From Shewanella sp. KX20019 (GTDB lineage Bacteria > Pseudomonadota > Gammaproteobacteria > Enterobacterales > Shewanellaceae): DNA of 64,000 bases. The position numbers were made by a program, and so were the translations under genes. Positions 53,642 through 63,492 of this stretch are shown in pieces (position 1 is the stretch's first letter; each line of letters opens with the position of its first letter). Where the stretch lies: the NCBI RefSeq assembly GCF_016757755.1, contig NZ_CP068437.1, positions 3,286,001-3,350,000 on the forward strand. The letters run 5' to 3'. The notes beneath the pieces were generated by a model, which made no database searches, was not told where the DNA came from, and saw only the letters and a program-made list of their open reading frames with translations.

Positions 53642-54982
53642 TTGCAATTCACCGATTTTTCACTGGATCAACGTCTTTTACAAACCTTAAAGCACATGGG
53701 TATAGACACCCCAACAGAGATCCAGGAACAAGCCATACCTATTGCCCTTGCTGGCAAAGACTTAATGGCATCATCTAAAACAGGTTCAGGTAAAACCTTG
53801 GCGTTCTTATTACCTGCAATGCAAAGGATGATTTCGTGTAGAGCATTGAGTAAGCGCGATCCACGTGTGGTTATTTTGCTACCCACTCGCGAGCTTGCGA
53901 CTCAAGTTTATAGTCAGCTGCGATTACTGGTTGCTAACACCCAATATAAAGCCACCAAAATTCTAGGCGGCGAAAACTTTAACGACCAAGCCAAGGCTCT
54001 CGCCCGTGACCCACATTTTGTTGTGGCAACGCCCGGCCGTTTAGCCGACCATTTAAAGCAACATCATATACACCTTAACGGGCTTGAGTTGCTCATACTT
54101 GATGAAGCCGATCGTATGTTGGATTTAGGCTTTGCCGATCAACTGAAGCAAATTAACCAAGCAGCCGATCATAAGCGTCGTCAAACATTGATGTTTTCTG
54201 CCACGCTTGATCATGGCGATGTCAATGAAATTGCTGCAGAGTTGCTTAAAACACCAGAGCATGTCGCTATTGGTGCGGGTAATTTAGAACACAAAGATAT
54301 TACCCAACGTATATTCCTATGTGATCACCTTGATCATAAAGAGGCATTACTATCGCGTATTTTAAAAGATGAGCAGCAAAAGCAGATCATCATCTTTACC
54401 GCCACCAGAGTCGATACCGATCGCCTAGCTAAAAAGCTCGCTGATGAAGGCTTTAAAACCGCATCTCTGAGTGGTGAGCTGAAGCAAAATGCACGTAACC
54501 AAATCATGGATGAGTTTAGCCGTGGTTTACAGCAAATATTGGTGACCACAGATGTCGCCTCTCGTGGTCTAGATCTACTCAACGTATCTTTGGTTATCAA
54601 CTTTGATATGCCTAAATTTGCTGAAGAATATGTACACCGTATTGGTCGCACCGGCCGTGCAGGTGCTAAAGGTGATGCTGTTTCGCTGGTAGGCCCTAAA
54701 GATTGGGTTAACTTTACCCAGGTACAAACCTTCCTGAACAAGAAATTTTCCTTCAGTGAGCTTGAAGGCTTAAAAGGTAAGTTCGCGGGTTTAAAACCAA
54801 AACTCGCCAAAAAGGCTAAAGCAAAACCTACAGCGAAGAAAAAAGCCGTAACAGCCAAGAAAAGAACCGCAGCTAAGGCATCTGCTAACCGCGATAGACG
54901 CTTTGCCACAGGCATTGATGTCGGTGACGCACCTATGCTTAAAAAGCCTAAATCTAAGCTGCAAGATACGCCTGAAGATTAA
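53642..54982 (+). CDS. DEAD-box RNA helicase (SrmB/RhlE-like)
   Basis: A 446-residue helicase with every core motif: Q-motif TPTEIQEQA, I SSKTGSGKT, Ia PTRELA, II DEAD, III SAT, V TTDVASRGLD and VI HRIGRTGRAG. The tail of about 70 residues is rich in K and A (KPTAKKKAVTAKK), an RNA-binding extension. Length is close to SrmB (444), but the exact subfamily is not certain. The start is TTG at 53642, supported by AGGAG 7 bases upstream; no ATG is near. Confidence 0.92.
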   Translation: MQFTDFSLDQRLLQTLKHMGIDTPTEIQEQAIPIALAGKDLMASSKTGSGKTLAFLLPAMQRMISCRALSKRDPRVVILLPTRELATQVYSQLRLLVANTQYKATKILGGENFNDQAKALARDPHFVVATPGRLADHLKQHHIHLNGLELLILDEADRMLDLGFADQLKQINQAADHKRRQTLMFSATLDHGDVNEIAAELLKTPEHVAIGAGNLEHKDITQRIFLCDHLDHKEALLSRILKDEQQKQIIIFTATRVDTDRLAKKLADEGFKTASLSGELKQNARNQIMDEFSRGLQQILVTTDVASRGLDLLNVSLVINFDMPKFAEEYVHRIGRTGRAGAKGDAVSLVGPKDWVNFTQVQTFLNKKFSFSELEGLKGKFAGLKPKLAKKAKAKPTAKKKAVTAKKRTAAKASANRDRRFATGIDVGDAPMLKKPKSKLQDTPED

Positions 54983-55010
54983 AAATAACCAGAGCTAAGG
55001 CTGTTTCTGA

Positions 55011-55045
55011 AACGCTGTGGTAGTTATCTATCGCAGCGTTTTTTT
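55011..55045 (+). terminator. Terminator of the DEAD-box gene
   Basis: AACGCTG/CAGCGTT stem with an imperfect inner stem, then seven T. Confidence 0.75.
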
Positions 55046-55061
55046 AATTAGTAGCTACAAA

Positions 55062-55538
55062 TTACTTAGCTATTTTCTTACTCCAATTTTTATCCGCTCG
55101 CTCTATATAAACCGCAGTATCTTTAAGCCAGGTTTCCCTTACCCCAAGACTATAATTTAAATACAGTTTATTATTTAAGATAGTAAATGCACTCGGCTCG
55201 GTATCCACCACAAACCCTTTAGACATACCGTAAGCGCAGTAGCCACCATATTGTGGTACGTAGTATTGCGGATCTCGCTCAAATATTGTTTGATTTAGCT
55301 CACTGCTAAACAGCCACTGTACATCGTTATACTGACTACTATACTCAGCCTTGCCTTTAACGGGTTGTTGCTCGGTAAAGTAAGCCACTATATCGTAGCC
55401 ATTCACAGCTACACCTTTATCTTGATAAGTCGGTTCTCCAGCCAAACTAGTGCAGCCTACTAAGACAACACTCAATAATAGTGCCGTCCACTTCAAAATT
55501 GTGCTGCTAAAACCTGCATGTCTAAACCTTAGCTTCAT
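55062..55538 (-). CDS. YHS-domain lipoprotein
   Basis: A 158-residue lipoprotein with signal and lipobox LVGC (cysteine 29). The YHS-type domain follows (KGVAVNGYDIVAYFTEQQPV, then PQYYVPQYGGYCAYGMSKG). YHS domains may bind metal; activity here is unknown. ATG 55538 is chosen because GAGGA lies 7 bases upstream; a longer frame reaches 55580 without support. Probably outer-membrane anchored. Confidence 0.85.
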   Translation of the reverse strand: MKLRFRHAGFSSTILKWTALLLSVVLVGCTSLAGEPTYQDKGVAVNGYDIVAYFTEQQPVKGKAEYSSQYNDVQWLFSSELNQTIFERDPQYYVPQYGGYCAYGMSKGFVVDTEPSAFTILNNKLYLNYSLGVRETWLKDTAVYIERADKNWSKKIAK

Positions 55539-55752
55539 TGCAATGTCCTCTTTTCCCTCAAGGGAGCTACTGTATCTCACCTATATGACCGAATTACCTC
55601 TGTGTGTATTTCATTAACGCTCAATTCAGATTAATTTTGAGTGAATGTCGTACAACAATAGGAAATTTATTGCTAATTGCTAACGCTAAACACTGACCAG
55701 TGAGAGAAATAGCGCTACAATATGCGCAATATTGTTATTTCTAAGGTTTATC

Positions 55753-56196
55753 ATGAGAGTTTGCGGCGTAGAGTTAAAAGGTGGCGAAGCCATCATCAGT
55801 TTATTAAGTTATGAAGGTGAAACCTACAATGTGCCTGATTGCCGTCAGAAATCATTCGCTATTTCAAACTCAGCACAAACCGAGACCATTCGCGATTTTC
55901 ACTTTGCCTTTAGTAAGCTTTTAGAAGATTACCGTGTCGATGAAGTCGTGATCATAGAGCGCGAACAAAAGGGTAAAGGCGCTGGCAGCGTCACTAGCTT
56001 TAAACTTGAAGCTGCCATTCAAGTGATTGGACTTCCAGTGACGCTTATCTCACCTGTGACGATTAAAGCGCAATTGAAACGTAATCCGCCACAAGTTGAC
56101 TTTGAAGGGCTAGATCTAAAACGTTTTCAACGTAATGCTTTTGACGCAGCGTATGCATCTCATAACGAGAGTATCTTCAAAAGAGAAGAAGACTAA
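55753..56196 (+). CDS. DUF3010 family protein
   Basis: A 147-residue cytosolic protein starting MRVCGVELKGGEAIISLLSY, with an RNase-H-like alternation (conserved EREQKGKGAG). I recall this as the DUF3010 family of marine gammaproteobacteria; the function is unknown. ATG 55753 is used, with AAGG upstream. Confidence 0.8.
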   Translation: MRVCGVELKGGEAIISLLSYEGETYNVPDCRQKSFAISNSAQTETIRDFHFAFSKLLEDYRVDEVVIIEREQKGKGAGSVTSFKLEAAIQVIGLPVTLISPVTIKAQLKRNPPQVDFEGLDLKRFQRNAFDAAYASHNESIFKREED

Positions 56197-56217
56197 TCAG
56201 TCGTTAAGGGCACCGCA

Positions 56218-56281
56218 CTAGGAACGTAGTCTTGTCGCTTAAATGCGCAAAGAGAAACAGCTGTTAAGCTGTCGTTCCTAG
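56218..56281. other. Nested inverted repeat, possible structured RNA or mobile-element remnant
   Basis: Outer arms CTAGGAACG (56218-56226) and CGTTCCTAG (56273-56281) are perfect 9-base complements. An inner hairpin ACAGCT-GTTA-AGCTGT lies at 56257-56272, directly stacked on the right arm. There is no T-run, so it is not a normal terminator. Function is unknown. Confidence 0.5.
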
Positions 56282-56300
56282 GTTAACCCTGCTATTAATT

Positions 56301-56807
56301 ATGCCAAATTTACCCTACCTCAGTGGCTATCAAGCCGAAATACTACAGCAAGTACAGACCCTATTATCTCAAGGTAAATTAGGTGAGTTTCTACTTAAAA
56401 GACACCCTGTAATCCACTCTGTAACAACAGATAAAGCGTTGTATGAATATACCATCGCTATCAAAAACCAATATTTACGCAAATCTCAGCCGTTATCGAA
56501 GGTCATCTTCGACGACAAAATCTCGCTTAAACACCAAGCGCTAGGCTTACATTCTTATGTTGCTCGTAAACAAGGTGCCAAGATAAAAGCCAAAAATGAG
56601 ATCAGAATATCTTCTCGCCTGAAAAAGGTCCCTGAAGGGTTACTGAGAATGGTGGTGGTGCATGAGCTGGCACACCTGAAAGAGAAAGATCATAACAAAG
56701 CCTTCTACCAGTTATGCAACCACATGGATGGTGACTATCACCAGTTAGAGTTCGAGTTAAGAGTGCTACTCACCTTAATCGACGCAGAGCAAAACCCCTA
56801 CCGATAG
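56301..56807 (+). CDS. YgjP-like M48-type metallopeptidase
   Basis: A 168-residue protein with the zinc motif HELAH (VVVHELAHLKEKDHNKAFY), where the second histidine region EKDHNKAF provides the third ligand pattern of YgjP/DUF45 proteins. No membrane segment, so cytosolic. The E. coli relative has been proposed to hydrolyse nucleotides, so the substrate is not certain. No strong ribosome site before ATG 56301. Confidence 0.85.
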   Translation: MPNLPYLSGYQAEILQQVQTLLSQGKLGEFLLKRHPVIHSVTTDKALYEYTIAIKNQYLRKSQPLSKVIFDDKISLKHQALGLHSYVARKQGAKIKAKNEIRISSRLKKVPEGLLRMVVVHELAHLKEKDHNKAFYQLCNHMDGDYHQLEFELRVLLTLIDAEQNPYR

Positions 56808-56875
56808 CTTACACGCTTTAATTGATAACGATTTTCATTTACAATACTAACACTTGATTTTAATCTTGAGTTGTT

Positions 56876-57292
56876 ATGAGTGAAAAGCAGTGTAGTCAAC
56901 AGCAAAAGTACCAGCATAAGCTTGCTAAATCGCAGCGTAAGCTTGGTTTCTATCTGTCTTTAACGACAATGGACAGCATTAAGCACAAGGTCTCCATCAG
57001 AAAGCGATTAGCTAAAATTGAAAAGTACCAACTTAAAATCCTTAAATACCAAGCGAAACTAGCCAGCAACATCAATACGGTAAAACAACCAACTATTGCC
57101 TATACCAAGCTGCATAGTGCTAACGACAATGGCGCATTTACATCACTCAGACTAATAGACAAATTAAGCCTAAACCGTACTCAGATATTGCATCGTCCAT
57201 TTAAGGCCAGCCCTTGTAAGAGCTGCCCTGCGCTCAGAGGCAAAACATGTCTATGTGCCCTTAAGCAACAACAGCGATTACAGGCACTTTAA
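56876..57292 (+). CDS. Unknown basic protein with Cys-rich C-terminus
   Basis: A 138-residue, strongly basic protein. Residues 1-65 are a K/Q-rich helical region (KYQHKLAKSQRKLGF), and the end carries CKSCPALRGKTCLC, four cysteines that could bind zinc. I recognise no family. The ATG at 56876 has TTGAG upstream. It follows the metallopeptidase gene by 68 bases and has a terminator after it. Confidence 0.65.
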   Translation: MSEKQCSQQQKYQHKLAKSQRKLGFYLSLTTMDSIKHKVSIRKRLAKIEKYQLKILKYQAKLASNINTVKQPTIAYTKLHSANDNGAFTSLRLIDKLSLNRTQILHRPFKASPCKSCPALRGKTCLCALKQQQRLQAL

Positions 57293-57315
57293 ATGCCTGT
57301 CGTCATTAAAAGTAA

Positions 57316-57340
57316 AAAGCCATCAATTGATGGCTTTATT
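57316..57340 (+). terminator. Terminator after the basic protein gene
   Basis: AAAGCCATC/GATGGCTTT stem, loop AATT, T-rich end. Confidence 0.8.
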
Positions 57341-57392
57341 GGTGTTAGCTTACCGAGCAAAATTCATCTTGGTTCAAGCGCTAAGCCTAACT

Positions 57393-58649
57393 TTAGACCT
57401 CGCCCATCATCATTTTACGCACTTTAACTAATTGCTCAAAAGCGCCCATCTCTTTTTTAGATAATTGGCTCGCCATCGGAATTTTTGCTTTCATCGGGTT
57501 AACCGCTCGGCCATTAATGTGGAACTCATAGTGTAAATGCGGGCCTGTTATACGTCCTGTATTACCCGACAATGCAATCACTTGACCTCGTGATACCCGC
57601 TGGCCTTTATGAACCAGCGATTTAGATAGGTGCAAATAGCGAGTACGGTACTTGTTACCATGTTCTATTACCACGTATTTACCAGCAAATCGGTGATCGG
57701 TAACCAAAGATACAATACCATCACCTGGCGCTATAATCTTAGTGCCGATAGGTGTCGCAAAATCAGTGCCGTTATGCGGTGATGTACGCCCCGTCACCGG
57801 GTGATGACGATTAGGGTTAAAGCTAGAACTAATGCGGTAGTTTCGTGTCAGAGGGATCCGCTGAAAGGCTCTCGCTAAGCTTCTGCCCTTTTCATCGTAA
57901 AAATTCCCATCACTAAACTGGTAGGCATTAATGCTGCTACGACCGCGATCAATAGTAACCCCCAAAATGTTACTACTGCCCGTCGCTACACCATCAATAA
58001 ATTGATCGTTCATCAGTACTGAAAACTTGTCCCCTGCACGAAGGTCACGCGCAAAATTAAGTTTCTCTTTCAATAACGATTCAATCCCTTGGATCTCTGC
58101 CGCATTAAGACCCATTTTCTTCGCCGAAAGGTAAAACGAGCCATTAATCTCGCCGACAACGCTGCGGTTACGCCATATACCTTCGATGTTAATCTCATCG
58201 ACATTAAAAGAACCATCGTCAAATCGGCTATAGGTCACTTGTCTTGCGGCACTAAAATAGAGTGTTAACTTTTCAAGTTCACCAGCCTCATCGAGCCAAA
58301 ACTGGATCTGGTTACCTGGCTGCAGAGTATCCAGTGCCAACACGTTTAAATCTGCTTCTAACACGCGATACATGGTTTGCTGATCGACACTACCTTGCTC
58401 GAATAAACCACTCAAGGTGTCACCTGTAACAATCACTTTTTCAAACCTAGGACTCTCTATCAGAACATGACTCACTGACGCGGATGAAGATTGTGAGATC
58501 AACGCTTCTATATCCAATTCCACTGGAATGCGCTGCGATAACAACTGTTGATTTTGTGGTAGTAAAAATGCGCCACCAAACAACAACACTGAACCCATTA
58601 AGATTTTTCGATGCAGAGAAGGCAAAGCTGCGAAACGAATAATCGACAT
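57393..58649 (-). CDS. MepM-like M23 murein DD-endopeptidase
   Basis: A 418-residue protein with an N-terminal membrane anchor (ILMGSVLLFGGAFLLPQ), a LysM-like/OapA region, and a C-terminal lysostaphin-type M23 domain with zinc motif HNGTDFA and HLHYEFH. MepM-type enzymes cut D-Ala-mDap crosslinks to allow wall growth. ATG 58649 is chosen; TTG 58679 has no usable ribosome site. Length is close to E. coli MepM (440). Confidence 0.9.
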   Translation of the reverse strand: MSIIRFAALPSLHRKILMGSVLLFGGAFLLPQNQQLLSQRIPVELDIEALISQSSSASVSHVLIESPRFEKVIVTGDTLSGLFEQGSVDQQTMYRVLEADLNVLALDTLQPGNQIQFWLDEAGELEKLTLYFSAARQVTYSRFDDGSFNVDEINIEGIWRNRSVVGEINGSFYLSAKKMGLNAAEIQGIESLLKEKLNFARDLRAGDKFSVLMNDQFIDGVATGSSNILGVTIDRGRSSINAYQFSDGNFYDEKGRSLARAFQRIPLTRNYRISSSFNPNRHHPVTGRTSPHNGTDFATPIGTKIIAPGDGIVSLVTDHRFAGKYVVIEHGNKYRTRYLHLSKSLVHKGQRVSRGQVIALSGNTGRITGPHLHYEFHINGRAVNPMKAKIPMASQLSKKEMGAFEQLVKVRKMMMGEV

Positions 58650-59011
58650 TTTAAAAAAAGAAAATTTACCTGACTGCAACCTAAGTCCAACCTTGAATTA
58701 TTATTTATTTCATTCACGCCAAATGCCCCCTATATTTGAAGGCTAACGCCAATTTATACCAAATAATCGCCGCTATAAAAACTCTTTAAACGCACAAAAT
58801 CGCAATTTTGTTGCATGGAAAAGCAAGTTTGATCGTGTTCGAGGTTAAACAGAGTGAAATCTACAATGCAGGACATCCCATTATGGCGCTAATTCGCCTC
58901 ATTTCTAGCGTAAAACTGGTATAGGCACATTAACAAAAACGGCTTAAGCAACCTGCTCAAGCCGTTAGTATTTAAACATACGTACGTCAAATTAACGCAC
59001 TCGCTAAATGT
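58650..59011. other. Intergenic region upstream of the MepM-like gene
   Basis: About 360 bases without a gene. A palindrome AAAATCGCAATTTT lies near 58797. The only assigned element is the sbcC terminator near 58934. Confidence 0.5.
58934..58966 (-). terminator. Terminator of sbcD-sbcC
   Basis: AACGGCTT/AAGCCGTT outer stem with AGCA/TGCT inner pairing, followed on the minus strand by a T-run. It lies 46 bases after the sbcC stop. Confidence 0.85.
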
Positions 59012-62000
59012 TTATGGCAATACGATTGAGATCTCGCTGCCCATAGCACTCTTATTAATGTCTATTCGAGTCCCTATTTGCTCTTTCATTTCCGACACAT
59101 GAGAGATAACACCGATCATGCGTCCAGATGACTGCAGATCCATCAAAGTTCTTATGGCTAAATCTAGAGAGTCTTGATCTAAACTGCCAAAGCCTTCATC
59201 AATAAATAGAGTATCGAGCTTAATGCCACCCGCATAAGCTTGCACAACATCCGATAAACCGAGTGCCATCGACAGTGCCGCCATAAAGCTTTCACCACCA
59301 CTGAGCGTTGCTACAGGGCGTACTTTTGAGGTGTAAGCATCTTCCACTTCAAGCTCCAGTCCCGAGGCTTTATTGCCTTTGGCTCGCTCTTCCTTACGAA
59401 TTAAACGATAGCGCCCTTTGCTCATCAGCTGTAATCGCTCACTGGCCTCAAGCAACACATCATCAAGCAACACACTTAACACAAAACGCTGTAGGCTGAC
59501 CTTGTTGCCCGTCTGGCCATTCGCCACCTCGGACAATGTGCCAATGATGGCATACTCATCTTCGAGCTTTTTGGCTTGTTTATCGGCTTCTTGGAGCAAC
59601 TTCTGAGTCTGTGTGAGCTGATTCACCCTGCTCTGTAACACCTGCCAGCTATGTTCAGCTTCACGCTGCTCAGTCTGACTCGTTGCCACGCGCGCCTCAG
59701 CATCGGCTAACAGAGGTTTAACTTGCCCGTCCAACTTATCGCTGATTTGAGTAAGCCTGGTCTGATTAGCAATACAATCCTGTTGATACGTAGCAATCTC
59801 ATCAGCTAAATCTTTAAGCGCTTCAGTAGATAACAGCGCCTGAGTTAATGCCTGCTTATCACTGAATCCTGACTTATCTAACTCAGCATTAAGCTCGGCT
59901 TGGACCTTATCACTTTGCTCCCTTGCCTGAGTTAAATTCGACTGAGCTCCCGCTAAAGCCGCAGACTGTGCAGCATCTAGCTCTAGGGCTTGCGTATGAG
60001 ACTGACGTATGGTGTTTATCGTTTGCTGTAAATCTGTTAGATGACTCTGAGCTTGGTTAATCGCACTGTTAAGCGCATCTATGCTGCGATATTGCTCTGG
60101 AATAGCCGCAGAGGCCTGCTCTGACTGCCCTTTAAGGCTAGATGCATGATTTTGCAGCTCTTGAAATCGCTCACGTTCAGCATCCAGCCCCGTTTGTAAT
60201 TCCCTCTCCTTTGATTGCCAAGCTTGTATCTGCTGTCTTAGAAGAGCTAAATCTTGTGCTGCAGAGTTAGCTTGGTTCACTTGCAACTCTAGTTGATGAA
60301 GCTGGGATTGTAGCGACTCTAGAGAGTGAGCAGCCCATTCACCAAGTTTTTGTTGATATTCATCTTTGAGCTTCGTCTGCTCCTGAAGTTGAGCTTTTAG
60401 CCCTTTATAATCAGCTATCGCTTGATTCAATGCATCTTTGGCTGCTTCACAGACCTGCTTGCTTGACTCTAATTCCTCCTCCGTCGGCAGCACCTGCTCA
60501 CTAAAGGCTGGCTTAGGGTGTACATCGCTGCCACATACCGGACAAGGTTCTCCAGGATTGAGCTTTTGCGCCAAAATACTTGCTTGGCCACGATGCCAGA
60601 TCAACTGTTGTTGATCATAAGCTTCCCCCTTAGCTTGGGCATCTAATCGAAGTTGCTTACCTTTCGCTTCAGCCTGTTTCAGTGCTTGATTGGTATTTTC
60701 AGCATGACGATTAGCAACTTGCCATTTCTGGTAGCGTTCAATCAAGTCACCTTGTGCCGTCAGGGCTTGCTGAACATTAACCTGCCCACTAGCAACTTGT
60801 TCTAACTGAGGGATGAGTTGCTCTGCTACATTTTTTTCTGTAATTAATGCATCTAATGCGGCCTTCTGATTAATGCCCTTCTCTTTAGCTTGATCACGCT
60901 CACTCCTTGCCTGAGTGAACGATTTTTGCAAGCTATCTAACCCCAGAAGTTGCGGCTCTAACAGAGTTAGACTCTGCTCATCAACCTGTGCTTTCTGCAG
61001 TTTCAAGTCCAACTCAGCCAATGAGTCATACTTGGTTTGGCTTAAGGCTAGTGCCTGCTCACTGCTCTGCTTAACAGATTTAATTCGGGTCAGGCTAGCT
61101 TGAGCTTGAATAACCTCTGTTTCACGTGTTAATGAAACATCTAATACTGGTTTTAGTTGCTGCGCCTTTTGACCACTTTCGAGTCTTGTTCTGTCTTGCT
61201 CAATCGCCTGCTTTTTCTCATCTAACACTGCAGCTGACTGGTTCAATTTATCCAGAGCATCGAAATCATTGGCCAGTAACTTGGCAGACTCAAACTGCTT
61301 GCTGACATTAATTAAGGCAAGACTCGCCTTATCTTTACTCTCAACGGCTTGAGTTAACTTAGGTGAACACTCGGTAAGTTCAACGTTTAGCGCTTCACCT
61401 GACTCAAGTTCAATATTATGTAAGATACCCTCTCGTTTATGACGGTGATCGCGCACTGCGCCTCTAATCGCTTGTGCTTGATACTTTAACTTGTCTTCAA
61501 TTTTTCGGTAAATTTGCGTCTGAAACAACTGACTAAATATTTTCTCTCTGTCTTTTGAGTCCGCCATTAACAGCTCACGGAACTTGCCTTGGGGCAGCAC
61601 CATCACCTGACGAAACTGGTCGGCATCTAGACCGGTTAGTTGCTCAATTTCAGCCGTGGCTTCTGAGACTTTACTCGGCACCAAAAGGTGTTCAGCCCCC
61701 TCGATATCAATCTTATAAAGCTGTGCTTCTGGCTTTTGTACTGTGTAGCCATCGCCACTCTTCTTAGCGCGTTGCTGCTCCGGAACGCGGCGAATACGGT
61801 ATTGGTCTTCACCGAGTTCAAAACTAAAGGTCACTTCAGTCAATAAACCATCATCAGCGTTATCGCAGCGCATCTGGCTGCCTTCACGCTCATCACCGGT
61901 GGTTTTGCCATATAAAGCAAAACAGATAGCATCGAGTAAGGTGGTCTTACCGGCGCCTGTCGCTCCATTGATTAAAAATAGAGGGTTAGAGCCTAATGCT

Positions 62001-62068
62001 GAAAAATCGGTAACTTGAGTTGATGCAAATGGACCGAAGGCAGACATCTCTAGGGTAAGTGGTCTCAT
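59012..62068 (-). CDS. sbcC: Exonuclease subunit SbcC
   Basis: A 1018-residue SMC-like ATPase that works with SbcD to process hairpins and DNA ends. Walker A GATGAGKT (35-42), long coiled coils, a zinc hook CPVC (C509, C512), the ABC signature TLSGGESFMAALSMALGLSD and Walker B LDTLFIDEGFGSLD are all present. The ATG overlaps the sbcD stop (ATGA), giving translational coupling, and GGAG lies 8 bases upstream. Confidence 0.96.
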   Translation of the reverse strand: MRPLTLEMSAFGPFASTQVTDFSALGSNPLFLINGATGAGKTTLLDAICFALYGKTTGDEREGSQMRCDNADDGLLTEVTFSFELGEDQYRIRRVPEQQRAKKSGDGYTVQKPEAQLYKIDIEGAEHLLVPSKVSEATAEIEQLTGLDADQFRQVMVLPQGKFRELLMADSKDREKIFSQLFQTQIYRKIEDKLKYQAQAIRGAVRDHRHKREGILHNIELESGEALNVELTECSPKLTQAVESKDKASLALINVSKQFESAKLLANDFDALDKLNQSAAVLDEKKQAIEQDRTRLESGQKAQQLKPVLDVSLTRETEVIQAQASLTRIKSVKQSSEQALALSQTKYDSLAELDLKLQKAQVDEQSLTLLEPQLLGLDSLQKSFTQARSERDQAKEKGINQKAALDALITEKNVAEQLIPQLEQVASGQVNVQQALTAQGDLIERYQKWQVANRHAENTNQALKQAEAKGKQLRLDAQAKGEAYDQQQLIWHRGQASILAQKLNPGEPCPVCGSDVHPKPAFSEQVLPTEEELESSKQVCEAAKDALNQAIADYKGLKAQLQEQTKLKDEYQQKLGEWAAHSLESLQSQLHQLELQVNQANSAAQDLALLRQQIQAWQSKERELQTGLDAERERFQELQNHASSLKGQSEQASAAIPEQYRSIDALNSAINQAQSHLTDLQQTINTIRQSHTQALELDAAQSAALAGAQSNLTQAREQSDKVQAELNAELDKSGFSDKQALTQALLSTEALKDLADEIATYQQDCIANQTRLTQISDKLDGQVKPLLADAEARVATSQTEQREAEHSWQVLQSRVNQLTQTQKLLQEADKQAKKLEDEYAIIGTLSEVANGQTGNKVSLQRFVLSVLLDDVLLEASERLQLMSKGRYRLIRKEERAKGNKASGLELEVEDAYTSKVRPVATLSGGESFMAALSMALGLSDVVQAYAGGIKLDTLFIDEGFGSLDQDSLDLAIRTLMDLQSSGRMIGVISHVSEMKEQIGTRIDINKSAMGSEISIVLP

Positions 62069-63210
62069 GAGGTGCACTCCGCTTTATGCAACTCGTCAAT
62101 CGCAGTGCTCATCGCTTGGTGCTGCGCCTGCGTCATTGAGTCACCTGAGACTTGAGCAAAGAAATCGCTGAACATATCCATCTCACCCTTTTTGATATGA
62201 TCTCGGCTTAGTTCAACCTTGCCCTTCTCGCTCATCAATCCAGTACGCTCTAAGTGCAGCACATTAGGATATACACTTCTCAGCTTACCCATGGCATCTA
62301 AAATGGCGTTTTTATCGCTCAATCTCACCATCAGGTAATCGTCTCGATTTAGATCGGTTTTACCGATCTCCAGCAATTTGGCTAGCTCACCTTCGACAAT
62401 ACGTACATCTCTTTTAGTGGTTAATGGCAGCAACTCGAATTGCGCTTTGCCATCGTCATCAAACTCAACCAAGGTGACAGACTTCTTTTGGTGCTGCTCG
62501 CTGAACGAATATTTGAGCATGGAACCCGAATAACGCACATGTTGCGCGCCTTTATATTGCGGCCCATGCAAATGACCTAAGGCTACATAGTTAAAAGGGG
62601 TAAACAATGCTGGTGACACCTTATCGGCACCGCCAATACTCAATGGACGCTCTGATTCAGATTCACTACCGCCATCAAGAAAACAATGGCTGAGCACCAC
62701 TTTGGGTAAACCTTTACTGTCGTGTTCATGCACCTGTTCAAGCAGTTTAACCATCGCCTGCTCATGAGTACTGACCTCACAGTCAAACACATGACGCACC
62801 GTTGCGGGATCGGCATAAGGCAGACCATAAAACACCGCATTGCCCTGCTTACCTTTGAGCTCAATCGGCGTGAGTGTTTTTGTGAGTGGACCGACTATGT
62901 GCAAGCCACTATCTATCATCTGTCTTGAGGCAAAGCCCAGACGTTCATGACCATCATGGTTACCCGCTATCATGATCAGCGCAATATTGAGTTCATTAAC
63001 TAAGCGATTTACCACTTCATCTAACAGCGCTACCGCATTGGCGGGCGGAATAGATCTGTCGTAGATATCGCCAGCAACGATTACCGCATCGACATCATGC
63101 TTAACTGCCAGTTCGACAATCTGATTTAATACTGAGCGCTGGTCGTCGAGCAGACTCTGATTATGAAGCTGCCTGCCAATATGCCAGTCAGAAGTATGGA
63201 TAAATTTCAT
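62065..63210 (-). CDS. sbcD: Exonuclease subunit SbcD
   Basis: A 381-residue Mre11-type metallophosphoesterase. Metal-binding motifs are D8 and H10 (HTSDWHIGRQL), GDIYDR, GNHDGHERL and GHLHGPQ. It forms the nuclease of the SbcCD complex. Length is close to E. coli SbcD (400). First gene of the two-gene operon. Confidence 0.96.
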   Translation of the reverse strand: MKFIHTSDWHIGRQLHNQSLLDDQRSVLNQIVELAVKHDVDAVIVAGDIYDRSIPPANAVALLDEVVNRLVNELNIALIMIAGNHDGHERLGFASRQMIDSGLHIVGPLTKTLTPIELKGKQGNAVFYGLPYADPATVRHVFDCEVSTHEQAMVKLLEQVHEHDSKGLPKVVLSHCFLDGGSESESERPLSIGGADKVSPALFTPFNYVALGHLHGPQYKGAQHVRYSGSMLKYSFSEQHQKKSVTLVEFDDDGKAQFELLPLTTKRDVRIVEGELAKLLEIGKTDLNRDDYLMVRLSDKNAILDAMGKLRSVYPNVLHLERTGLMSEKGKVELSRDHIKKGEMDMFSDFFAQVSGDSMTQAQHQAMSTAIDELHKAECTS

Positions 63211-63492
63211 GCATTCTCGATTAAAATGAGGGAGATGGTGAACCTGTTTTTTGATTTAGCTATAGTAAGAAAACTATCACGGTTTCACAAGCATGATAAC
63301 CCGTGTAACACTCACTTTGGCCGTCCAAGATGTGTTAATCTTTTTTGAGTTAAGCCCATTTGACAGATCACAGTGATAACTAGATTAATAACCTAGTTTT
63401 GGGATTAACTTTTTGTAATGATTCATCCACGTTGGTGCAAGGGATGGCACGTACAATTCATTTGTCAACCAACAACCCACTAGGATAACAAA

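Noticed and set aside
54334..54915. 193-residue minus frame under the DEAD-box gene
   Set aside because: It is a shadow of the helicase coding strand with no independent start or family.
56197..56300. Integron attC site
   Set aside because: The flanking GTTAAGG and GGTTAAC do not form complementary R sites and no integrase is nearby.
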